Assembly (NCBI GenBank): GCA_902462525.1
Contig: CABQCA010000126.1
Location: 1 to 6,835 of the forward strand
DNA length: 6,835 nt
Reading direction: 5' to 3'
Origin: an uncultured Porphyromonadaceae bacterium
GTDB lineage: Bacteria > Bacteroidota > Bacteroidia > Bacteroidales > Muribaculaceae
Every line of letters begins with the position of its first letter. Positions within the stretch are counted from its first letter, which is position 1. Positions 1 through 5,988 of this stretch are shown here, piece after piece. A program made the position numbers and the translations under genes. The notes under the pieces are model-generated. The model was not told where the DNA came from, made no database searches, and saw only the letters and a list, made by a program, of their open reading frames with translations.

Positions 1-1069
1 GGCCGCTCATCGACCAATGGGCCTCGCCGTCGGAAGTCACGAAGTCGATTCTCGAAGGCGCGGTGTTGTCAGTCACATCCCAGATTCGGAGGCCGTCGGT
101 GCTGTTTCCTAAGGCAAGCGAGCTTTCTGAGGAGCTGAATATGAGGCTGCCGCCGGCCGGAAGCCGCAGGTGACGTTCGTAGCCCACTGAAATATAGTTG
201 AGATGAGCCAGAGTGGCAGAATTCGGTCCCGCGAAAGTTATTCCTATCAGGTCGCGGCCGGAATTGACTCTGAAGTTATGTCGGGCTATTGTTTCCACGG
301 CATGCGTGTAGCTGTCGTTCGGTTTGGCGCTGATGGCCGTCGTTCCTATTTTTTCTTCGCCGAGGCTGAAAGTCAGCGAGCCGGCCGATGTCATGGCGGC
401 GATGAACGAACATTCTATCCGGGCAGCGGAGCGTTCGACGGCATCGGTGAACTCCATGTTGAATGTGCGTCGGCGTGTGTAGCGGAAATCTTCGCCCACC
501 ATCAGCGGACCGGCGTCGCAGGCGAGCATGAGTTCGCGCTCGTAGTGCGAGGTTTCATTGAAAGTGCGGATGGCATCGGCGCTGACAGTCGGCTCTCCGG
601 CCGGCGGCATGGTTCCGTCGGCGTCTTCGGGAAGCTCGCCCACGAAGTAGTAGCTGTAGCGGCTGTAGGGATTCTGCTCGAAGTGGCGGTAGCCGCGGGT
701 TTCGACCCAGTTCCCGGCACCGGAGGCGTAGAACACCAGCCCGCGGTCGGTGACTTCGCATGGTGCGACCGGCAGATCGTCGGCATAGTTTTCGGCGGTG
801 AGGGCATCGGCGATCCGTGCGCCGCCGTAGCCGAATACTCGAACACGCGAGGTGTCGGTGAAGCCCCACGAGCGGAGGGCGGACAGCGGTATCCGGTAGA
901 GGCCTTCCGACTCGACGCGCACTTTTATCCAGCGGCCCTGCGAGAGCCGCGACGACGGTGCGTAGGTGTCGGCGGTGAAAGCCCGTGCGCCCGGCGCGGC
1001 AAGCAGCATCAGGACCACACACATCAATATGGCGAAGGGAGAGATTCTGTTTCGGTTGTTCATATTCAT
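1..1069 (-). CDS. porU: T9SS sortase PorU, N-terminal part (gene continues past the left edge)
   Basis: This reading frame stays open from the ATG at 1069 to the window edge and gives 356 residues with no stop. Residues about 1-30 form a signal peptide: an NNRNR n-region, a hydrophobic stretch with LMLLAAPG, and a likely cut after ARA. The mature start resembles the PorU N-terminal region: SQGRWIKVRVESEGLYRI (about 43-60) followed by a VRVFGYGG strand (77-83). Further on come LNYISVGYERHLRL (290-303) and an IWDVTD motif (329-334), which are typical of the beta-rich part in front of the C25 gingipain-like cysteine protease domain. That catalytic domain lies outside the window. In the family, PorU sits on the outer surface, cleaves the C-terminal signal of T9SS cargo and attaches the cargo to anionic LPS. 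A second in-frame ATG lies 6 bp downstream at 1063; either could be used. The gene is 22 bp behind the GH25 gene, so it is probably cotranscribed. Assignment rests on N-terminal similarity only; another C25-family protein is the main alternative. Confidence 0.82.
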   Translation of the reverse strand, partial: MNMNNRNRISPFAILMCVVLMLLAAPGARAFTADTYAPSSRLSQGRWIKVRVESEGLYRIPLSALRSWGFTDTSRVRVFGYGGARIADALTAENYADDLPVAPCEVTDRGLVFYASGAGNWVETRGYRHFEQNPYSRYSYYFVGELPEDADGTMPPAGEPTVSADAIRTFNETSHYERELMLACDAGPLMVGEDFRYTRRRTFNMEFTDAVERSAARIECSFIAAMTSAGSLTFSLGEEKIGTTAISAKPNDSYTHAVETIARHNFRVNSGRDLIGITFAGPNSATLAHLNYISVGYERHLRLPAGGSLIFSSSESSLALGNSTDGLRIWDVTDNTAPSRIDFVTSDGEAHWSMSG

Positions 1070-1091
1070 TAAAACGTAGCGGCAGTGCATT

Positions 1092-1841
1092 TTATTGCCT
1101 TCGGCGGCACGAATCGAGCCATGCGCTCCAGGCATCGCGGCCGCCGTTGAATGTATTGAGATCCACGGGGCCTTTTACGCCCGGCAGCGAACCTATGTGG
1201 CTGTGCTGCCACAGGCGCCAGTGTTCGTGGCCGAAAGGCGGGGTGGTGAAAGAGCATATCCATATTTCGGGTTCCGGACCGCTCCAGCCGACGCCGCGCA
1301 CAAAGCGTGCGTGCCCCTGCTTGTTGGTGTAGATAAGCGCCCGGTGGCCCCGGGAGCCGAGCAGTGTCACGAACGACCTGAGGCGTTCGCGCACGATGGC
1401 GGTGGTGGCGTCGGGGGCATTGCCCCATTCCTCCACATCGATAGCCGGCGGCAGGTCCATGTTCAGCCCCTCGGTAGCTTTCAGGAAATTGACACACTGC
1501 AGGGCGCCGTCGCAGTCGAAGCGGAAATAGTGGTATGCGCCCACGGCGATGCCGGCGGCACGGGCGCGCTTGTAGTTTCTGGCAAAAGCCTGATCGCGGA
1601 AACTGATGCCTTCGCTCGCCTTAAGATAGACGAAGTCAATGCCGGCAGAGGCAAGAGAGTCGAAATCGACAATGCCGTTGTGAGCCGAAATATCGACACC
1701 GGCCACCGGATAAAGGCTGCGGTCGACATCGGCATGCGGCTGTCGCACACGCAGCATGCGCCACAGCGCCAGCGATATAACTGCCAGCGCTGCTGCCGCT
1801 ACAATAGCGATTGCCATGCGTCGCGCCACGCTGTCGCTCAT
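1092..1841 (-). CDS. Membrane-anchored GH25 lysozyme (N,O-diacetylmuramidase)
   Basis: The 249-residue protein hydrolyses the beta-1,4 bond between N-acetylmuramic acid and N-acetylglucosamine in peptidoglycan, judging by family. Residues about 9-27 are one hydrophobic helix flanked by arginines with no clear signal peptidase site, so an inner-membrane anchor with a periplasmic domain is likely. The GH25 domain covers about 46-240. GVDISAHNG (48-56) carries the first conserved Asp (D50). DFVYLKASEG (69-78) and GAYHYF (101-106) are core strands. PAIDVEEWG (132-140) contains the D-x-E pair (D135, E137) expected to be catalytic. WQH (211-213) and the VDLN strand (226-229) close the barrel. All key residues are present, so it should be active. 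It starts 3 bp after the PAS gene stop and ends 22 bp before porU, which suggests one transcript and translational coupling. A role in wall remodelling around the secretion machinery is only a guess from context. Confidence 0.92.
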   Translation of the reverse strand: MSDSVARRMAIAIVAAAALAVISLALWRMLRVRQPHADVDRSLYPVAGVDISAHNGIVDFDSLASAGIDFVYLKASEGISFRDQAFARNYKRARAAGIAVGAYHYFRFDCDGALQCVNFLKATEGLNMDLPPAIDVEEWGNAPDATTAIVRERLRSFVTLLGSRGHRALIYTNKQGHARFVRGVGWSGPEPEIWICSFTTPPFGHEHWRLWQHSHIGSLPGVKGPVDLNTFNGGRDAWSAWLDSCRRRQ

Positions 1842-1844
1842 GCC

Positions 1845-2198
1845 TTAATCGCGCGCATAGTGAGGCATTTCGGCGGGTATGACCATGGATATTTCCACAA
1901 GTCCGGCCACGGCGCCCGAGGCATCGCGCCACGGTGTCTGATATATCATTTTCCGCACACCGCGTTTTTCGATGGTGTAGCTGTTGTCGGTGCCGGTGGC
2001 AAGCATATGGCGTATCATAGCGGCGGAGCGCTCGCCGTGGCACTCGAAAAGTGAGCGGCCGATGAGACGGTCGGTCCCTTCGGCGAAAGTGTCGCGCGAG
2101 CGCTGGTTCATGTAAATGATGTTTCCGGCCGAATCGCTTATTGTGACAGCACAGCTGAGCCTCATAGCCCAGTCTGGCAAGTAATCATTGGTTTCCAT
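1845..2198 (-). CDS. Small stand-alone PAS-domain protein
   Basis: The protein is 117 residues from METNDYL and consists of almost nothing but one PAS fold. AVTISDSAGNIIYMNQRSRD (about 17-36) is the typical first PAS strands and helix, LIGRSLFECHGE (45-56) follows, and KMIYQTPWRDASGAVAGLVE (83-102) is the final beta hairpin. There is no kinase, cyclase or DNA-binding domain and no membrane segment, so it is probably a cytoplasmic sensor or partner protein. The Cys-His pair in FECHGE (C53, H54) recalls the C-H motif of the PAS domain at the end of DUF438 hemerythrin-like proteins; this is a recollection of family patterns and no ligand can be deduced. The frame is open to an upstream ATG at 2336, but the ATG at 2198 is chosen because the upstream part is AT-rich, would encode low-complexity residues, and contains the promoter -7 box. 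It is the first gene of the PAS-GH25-porU unit. Confidence 0.8.
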   Translation of the reverse strand: METNDYLPDWAMRLSCAVTISDSAGNIIYMNQRSRDTFAEGTDRLIGRSLFECHGERSAAMIRHMLATGTDNSYTIEKRGVRKMIYQTPWRDASGAVAGLVEISMVIPAEMPHYARD

Positions 2199-2206
2199 AG
2201 TAAGCG

Positions 2207-2214
2207 CAAAGATA
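2207..2214 (-). promoter_or_regulatory. Bacteroidota -7 box for the PAS-GH25-porU unit
   Basis: Read on the minus strand this is TATCTTTG, an exact match to the TAnnTTTG consensus of the Bacteroidota housekeeping sigma factor. Only 8 bp separate it from the PAS ATG at 2198, so transcription would start within a few bases of the start codon, giving a leaderless or nearly leaderless mRNA. No TTTG -33 box is found 19-21 bp upstream, where an A-rich tract sits instead. It is the only TAnnTTTG match on this strand in the intergenic region. Confidence 0.6.
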
Positions 2215-2218
2215 CTGA

Positions 2219-2351
2219 TTTTTTTTAGTTGATAATGGCGGCAGAACGTGGAACGGGATTTTTTTAGTTGAAACGAGCGGAGGTAAGGGAAAAAGAATGT
2301 GTTAATTTTAGTTAACGATGAGTGTGGATTTGACACGTGTTTTTTTTAGTT
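2219..2351. repeat. Four spaced T-tract/AGTT repeats in the divergent intergenic region
   Basis: The element T(4-8)AGTT occurs four times in the same orientation: T8AGTTG at 2219-2231, T7AGTTG at 2259-2270, a short TTTTAGTTAAC at 2306-2316 and T8AGTT at 2340-2351. The A of AGTT lies at 2227, 2266, 2310 and 2348, spacings of 39, 44 and 38 bp, close to four helical turns. The third copy also sits in a small inverted repeat, GTTAA-6 nt-TTAAC (2301-2316). The first copy borders the PAS -7 box and the fourth lies just upstream of the phospholipase -7 box. Bent DNA or a binding site for a nucleoid or regulatory protein would fit, but the function is not known. Confidence 0.6.
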
Positions 2352-2360
2352 ATAATTTTG
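2329..2360 (+). promoter_or_regulatory. Promoter of the phospholipase C-like gene
   Basis: A TTTG -33 box (2329-2332) is followed after exactly 20 bp by TAATTTTG (2353-2360), a match to the Bacteroidota TTTG-N19-21-TAnnTTTG consensus. Transcription should begin near 2365-2368, leaving a leader of about 46-49 nt before the ATG at 2414. The spacer contains the fourth T8AGTT repeat, so a protein bound there would affect this promoter directly. No Shine-Dalgarno sequence precedes the start codon, as usual in this phylum. Confidence 0.78.
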
Positions 2361-2413
2361 TCTCTGAAAAACCTATGATAAACCGGCATAAGCCCTAAAA
2401 AACAATTCCTATC

Positions 2414-4807
2414 ATGAAAAAATTCTTGCTTCCACTCGTTGGTATTGCCCTGATGTCCGGCAGTGCCAATGCCGCCGTCGCTCCCTACGATGGCGAGGCT
2501 CAGCTTGTCGCCGCACGTGCTGACCTTGAAAACTGGCAGAAGTATCTGCCTGACAACATGTTCGCGGCCCATGTGTCGATGCCGGGCTCGCACGACAGCG
2601 CCACCGGCCATAACGTCTCTTTCGCATCTTCGTCGAAAGCACAGTCGGTGCTTCTCGAAGACCAGCTCAAGGGCGGTATCCGCGCTTTCGACTTCCGTCC
2701 CGGATTCTCCAAAAGCACTGTCGACGGTCAGACTGTCGTAACCATTAAATGCAACCACGGCATCGCCTCCACCGACCTCACTTTCGACGATGCTTTCACA
2801 ATTCTTACGAATTACCTTAAGGCCCACCCGCAGGAATTCTTCGCAATCCACCTATTCCGCGGCTCACCTTCTTCCGATCCTTCTGCAGCCGACCAGGCTG
2901 TCTACAATCAGGCTGTCGACGAACTCTTCAACACCGGCAAATTCGCCGACTACTTCGTGGATTTCGACCCCTATCTGACTGTCGGGGAAATGCGCGGCAA
3001 GATTGTCGTTTTCCGTCGTGACCGTCTGTCATGGTGTAAAATCAACAAAGCCGGCAATCTCGGCAACTGGCCCGGCGACAAGGATCTTTGGGAAAAAGGC
3101 GCTGCCGCCAATGCCACAAACGCCATGAATCCTACCCTCTCGGGCCGTGTGCGTGTCACCGACGTTTCCTCGCCCAAGAACGAAAACGAACTCAACACAA
3201 AGAAACAGTCGATCACCAACCTCTTCAAGGCCAACTGCGAGCAGGAAACTCCCAACGAGGCAAAAGCCAAGGGTGCCTACAAGCCTGAATGGTCAATGAT
3301 TTTCACTTCCGGCGAGTACACCTCGGGCCAGAAGGGCTATCTGACCTGCGCAACACATACCAATCCGTTGCTCGCCGGCCTTATCAACGACGCTGTCAAG
3401 TCCGGCCCCACAGGCATCGTATTCTCCGACTGGGTGCTTCTCGACAAATTCGAGTACAGCGGTACTGAATATGAGGTGAAAGGCAACGATGTGGTGAAGG
3501 CTGTTCTTGAGAACAACTTCAAATATGCCGCTGACTATATCCTCGACGACGAACTCTTCAACGACAGCAAGGACATCAGCGATGCTACCGACTATTTCGG
3601 GAACAACACGTACTTCATGCGCAATGCCGCCAGCGGTAAATTCCTTGCCGCCGGTGCCGACTGGGGCACGCATGCGGTTCTCGGCGACAACGGCATCCGC
3701 ATTGCCACTTTCTTCGACAAGCGCGAAGGCACATATCTGCTCCGCACTACTTTCCGCCAGAACGGTATGGACAACTATCTGGGCGACAACGCGTATATCG
3801 ACAACACCGCCCCCTGTGCCTTTACAGCTTCCAAGTCAGAAGGCTCCGATACCTATGTTTTCACCCGCGTTGTCGACGGCAAGACTATGGCTCTCGGCGC
3901 TGTTACAAACGGCAATACATATGCCGACGGAACAAAACAGCTTGTCGACTACACCGAATATGCCAAAGGCGATAAAAACCAGGAATGGGAACTTGTCACC
4001 GAGGACGATCTCGTGAAGGAACTCGCCGAAAAGGCGACAGCAGAGCAGCCCGCCGATCTTACCTTCAAAATCCACGGCTATAAGCTCGACCCAAATGACG
4101 ATGCCGAGAACAATATGTGGATTTTCAAAAACGAACTGAAGAAGAACTCCACTACCTACTGCGTGAAAACTCAGGTATGGGGTTCGAACGACTGTAACGA
4201 CAAGGACATGGTTTACCGTGTTTATGCCGACCGTTTCAGCAACTCTTATCCCGAAAACTTCTCGTGGGAGCTGTCGCAGGAAGTGACCGGTCTGCCCGAA
4301 GGTCTCTACACGGTTACAGCTCAGGCATTCATCGACAACTTCGCCACTGAGGAAGAAGGCAAGAAGGTGTTCGAGATGGAGGCCAACGGCATCGATATGG
4401 CTCAGGGTATCCACACCGAAAGCACCGGCAGCTTCACCTGCGACAAAGGCAGCGGCATCGATGTGCTCCGCGACACCGCCAAAAGCCTTCGCAAGGCCGA
4501 GAACGTGGAGGTAGGTGCCGACGGCAAACTCCTCCTCCGCATGGCAAAGACCTCGCTCACGGCAACCGCCAAGTTCAACTTTTTCTTCGATAACTTCAGC
4601 CTCAGATACCACGGTCCGAAATCGTCGAGCGGTATTGAAAATGTAGCTGTCGACAGCACAATCGCCGCCGACACTCTCGTCGACGTCTACAATGTGGCAG
4701 GTGTGACGGTCGTACGCGGCGTGCGCTATGCCGACGCTTTCAGCAGACTCGCGCATGGCGTCTATATCGTTACCGACGGCACCGTCACCCGCAAGGTGGT
4801 GAAGTAA
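2414..4807 (+). CDS. Secreted PI-specific phospholipase C-like protein with T9SS-type C-terminal signal
   Basis: The 797-residue protein begins with a signal peptide (residues 1-20, likely cut after SANA). The PLC X domain spans about 42-345. MPGSHDSAT (56-64) gives the first catalytic His-Asp (H60, D61), GIRAFDFRPG (88-97) gives the Arg and Asp expected by the active site, and KCNHGI (112-117) gives the second catalytic His (H115). FSDWVLLD (337-344) is the closing strand. Known relatives cleave phosphatidylinositol or GPI anchors by an acid/base His mechanism; the real substrate here is unknown. Residues about 398-528 (YFMRNAASGKFLAAGADWGT, later NQEWEL) look like a ricin-type beta trefoil. 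Residues about 548-733 look like a carbohydrate-binding beta sandwich ending in FFFDNFSLRYHG. The tail from about 754 (VDVYNVAGVTVV, then GVYIV and a final TRKVVK) resembles a T9SS type A sorting domain, so the protein is probably exported to the cell surface or beyond. It is transcribed alone, divergent from the porU unit. Confidence 0.85.
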   Translation: MKKFLLPLVGIALMSGSANAAVAPYDGEAQLVAARADLENWQKYLPDNMFAAHVSMPGSHDSATGHNVSFASSSKAQSVLLEDQLKGGIRAFDFRPGFSKSTVDGQTVVTIKCNHGIASTDLTFDDAFTILTNYLKAHPQEFFAIHLFRGSPSSDPSAADQAVYNQAVDELFNTGKFADYFVDFDPYLTVGEMRGKIVVFRRDRLSWCKINKAGNLGNWPGDKDLWEKGAAANATNAMNPTLSGRVRVTDVSSPKNENELNTKKQSITNLFKANCEQETPNEAKAKGAYKPEWSMIFTSGEYTSGQKGYLTCATHTNPLLAGLINDAVKSGPTGIVFSDWVLLDKFEYSGTEYEVKGNDVVKAVLENNFKYAADYILDDELFNDSKDISDATDYFGNNTYFMRNAASGKFLAAGADWGTHAVLGDNGIRIATFFDKREGTYLLRTTFRQNGMDNYLGDNAYIDNTAPCAFTASKSEGSDTYVFTRVVDGKTMALGAVTNGNTYADGTKQLVDYTEYAKGDKNQEWELVTEDDLVKELAEKATAEQPADLTFKIHGYKLDPNDDAENNMWIFKNELKKNSTTYCVKTQVWGSNDCNDKDMVYRVYADRFSNSYPENFSWELSQEVTGLPEGLYTVTAQAFIDNFATEEEGKKVFEMEANGIDMAQGIHTESTGSFTCDKGSGIDVLRDTAKSLRKAENVEVGADGKLLLRMAKTSLTATAKFNFFFDNFSLRYHGPKSSSGIENVAVDSTIAADTLVDVYNVAGVTVVRGVRYADAFSRLAHGVYIVTDGTVTRKVVK

Positions 4808-4826
4808 CGTTGATCTTGACTTTTTA

Positions 4827-4872
4827 AACTTGTTACTTTTAAACGGCCACAGTAAGCAAGTTGAAGACTTGC
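4827..4872 (+). other. Two mutually exclusive hairpins in the phospholipase 3' region
   Basis: Segment AACTTGTTACT (4827-4837) can pair with AGTAAGCAAGTT (4851-4862) to form 11 base pairs with one bulged G (4856) and a 13-nt loop. The second arm also overlaps GCAAGT (4856-4861), which can pair instead with ACTTGC (4867-4872) across a 5-nt loop. The two structures cannot coexist. They lie between the stop codon and the intrinsic terminator, so they may be 3' end protection or a switch affecting termination. Only base-pairing is seen; no function is shown. Confidence 0.45.
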
Positions 4873-4887
4873 GAACTTATTCTATTT

Positions 4888-4926
4888 GTGTGCTCTGTGC
4901 TCCGGCACCGGGCACACTATTTTTTC
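4888..4926 (+). terminator. Intrinsic terminator of the phospholipase gene
   Basis: GTGTGC (4888-4893) pairs with GCACAC (4912-4917). Inside it a U-G and a C-G pair, one mismatch, and GTGC (4897-4900) with GCAC (4905-4908) extend the stem around a TCCG tetraloop. A T run (4920-4925) follows 2 bases after the stem. It lies 80 bp after the phospholipase stop and before the next promoter, which separates the two transcripts. Confidence 0.78.
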
Positions 4927-4940
4927 TCGCCCCTCGCCCC
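4927..4940 (+). repeat. Tandem TCGCCCC heptamers
   Basis: Two perfect copies of TCGCCCC (4927-4933 and 4934-4940) sit just upstream of the -33 box of the next gene. The 10-mer CCTCGCCCCT (4932-4941) recurs exactly in inverted orientation at 6462-6471, in the spacer after sufE. Short C-rich or G-rich repeats of this kind may expand or contract by slippage, but two copies is few. Confidence 0.55.
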
Positions 4941-4945
4941 TGCTA

Positions 4946-4976
4946 TTTGCTCTCTCCCTTATTTTTCGTAATTTTG
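4946..4976 (+). promoter_or_regulatory. Promoter of the glutaminyl cyclase-sufE unit
   Basis: TTTG (4946-4949), a 19-bp spacer and TAATTTTG (4969-4976) match the Bacteroidota promoter consensus. The -7 octamer is identical to those of the phospholipase and coaX genes. The predicted transcript start near 4981-4984 gives a leader of only about 15-18 nt before the ATG at 4999. Confidence 0.78.
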
Positions 4977-4987
4977 CGAAAATTTTA

Positions 4988-4996
4988 ATGAGTTGA
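4988..4996 (+). other. Two-codon upstream reading frame before the cyclase start
   Basis: The short leader contains ATG AGT TGA, ending 2 bp before the cyclase ATG at 4999. It is not in frame with the cyclase. If the first AUG is recognised, the ribosome would stop and could restart at 4999, tuning expression. It could equally be a chance match in AT-rich sequence. Confidence 0.3.
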
Positions 4997-4998
4997 AA

Positions 4999-5988
4999 AT
5001 GAGAATTGGTTTATGGCTCATGATGGCTCAGGCGCTTTGCTGCACGGCGTGCTCGGGAAGCGGCAAGACGGTTCAGGAGACTGCCGCGGCACCGCAGGCC
5101 GCAGTCACCGATGCTTTCAGCGCCGACAGCGCCTATGCCTATGTAGAACGGCAGGTGGCTTTCGGGCCGCGTGTGCCGGGCACGCAGGGGCACGATGCGT
5201 GCCGCGACTGGCTTGTGTCAACCTTGCGTGGCTTCGGACCCGATACTCTGATTGTGCAGCATGGTCAGATGAAGGCCTTTACCGGCGAGGTGCTGCCGCT
5301 GAGCAATATTTTTGCAAGTTTCAACAGCCGTGCGACTCGTCGTGTGCTGCTTGTGGCCCATTGGGACACACGTCCCTGGGCTGACAGCGAGTCTGATCCC
5401 GGAAAAAGACAGCAGCCCATTCCGGGGGCCAACGATGGTGGCAGCGGCACGGCTGTGCTGCTGGAGATAGCCCGCAACCTGGCTGAGAAAGCGCCGGAAG
5501 CCGGGGTCGATATTCTGCTTGTCGACGGCGAGGACTACGGCGACAGCGAAGGTGCCGGCGACCGCTCCGACACATGGTGCCTCGGCTCGCAGATGTGGGT
5601 GAAAGATATGCCCTATACGCCGGCAAACACTCCTGCCTACGGTATTCTGCTCGATATGGTGGGCGCGCCGGGTGCTGTGTTCCCGCGTGAGTATTTTTCG
5701 CAGCAGCTGGCGCCTAACGTCGTGGCAAAAGTGTGGAACGAGGCCGGACGTCTCGGTTTTGCCGATATTTTCCTCAAAAGCGAGGGCGGCGCCGTGACCG
5801 ACGACCACCTTGTGCTTTCAACCGCCGGAATACCAACCGTCGACATCATTGAATCGCAGCATCCGGCCACGGGCAGTTTCGGGCCGGCATGGCACACTCA
5901 TGCCGACGACATGAGCAACATCGACCGCCGCACTCTCGGCGCCGTGGGAAAAACGGTGCTTAACGTAGTTTACAAAGAAAAATCATGA
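4999..5988 (+). CDS. Type II (mammalian-like) glutaminyl-peptide cyclotransferase, M28 fold, probable lipoprotein
   Basis: The 329-residue enzyme should convert N-terminal glutamine of exported proteins to pyroglutamate. By recalled alignment with human QC the active site is intact: zinc ligands D146 (GANDGGSG), D179 (DGEDYG) and H299 (WHTHADD), catalytic E178, D219 (LLDMVGAPGAVFPRE) and D269 (TDDH), with W298 before the His. The GAP...FP stretch after D219 and the single-zinc ligand pattern favour a cyclase over an M28 aminopeptidase. The N-terminus (MRIGLWLMMAQALCCTACSG) is a short export signal; a loose lipobox probably ends at C18, though C14 or C15 are possible, so it would be lipid-anchored in the envelope. 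The in-frame TTG 6 bp upstream is rejected in favour of the ATG at 4999. Glutamine is common at the first mature position of exported Bacteroidota proteins, which gives this enzyme broad substrates. Its TGA overlaps the sufE ATG. Confidence 0.85.
   Translation: MRIGLWLMMAQALCCTACSGSGKTVQETAAAPQAAVTDAFSADSAYAYVERQVAFGPRVPGTQGHDACRDWLVSTLRGFGPDTLIVQHGQMKAFTGEVLPLSNIFASFNSRATRRVLLVAHWDTRPWADSESDPGKRQQPIPGANDGGSGTAVLLEIARNLAEKAPEAGVDILLVDGEDYGDSEGAGDRSDTWCLGSQMWVKDMPYTPANTPAYGILLDMVGAPGAVFPREYFSQQLAPNVVAKVWNEAGRLGFADIFLKSEGGAVTDDHLVLSTAGIPTVDIIESQHPATGSFGPAWHTHADDMSNIDRRTLGAVGKTVLNVVYKEKS

Noticed and set aside
203..1072. Plus-strand open frame of 289 codons
   Set aside because: It is antisense to porU, shows no recognisable domain, and arises from the GC-rich codon pattern of the real minus-strand gene.
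1095..2054. Plus-strand open frame of 319 codons
   Set aside because: It lies opposite the GH25 and PAS genes, both of which have clear family motifs; its own translation matches nothing known to me.
2199..2336. 46-residue N-terminal extension of the PAS protein from the ATG at 2336
   Set aside because: The extension is AT-rich, low complexity, spans the T-tract repeats and contains the -7 box TATCTTTG; the PAS fold needs none of it.
3836..4756. Minus-strand open frame of 306 codons
   Set aside because: It is antisense to the C-terminal half of the phospholipase-like gene, where the plus-strand protein has coherent domains.
4993..4998. TTG start two codons upstream of the cyclase ATG
   Set aside because: An ATG follows at 4999 and the signal sequence is complete from there; TTG starts are uncommon.
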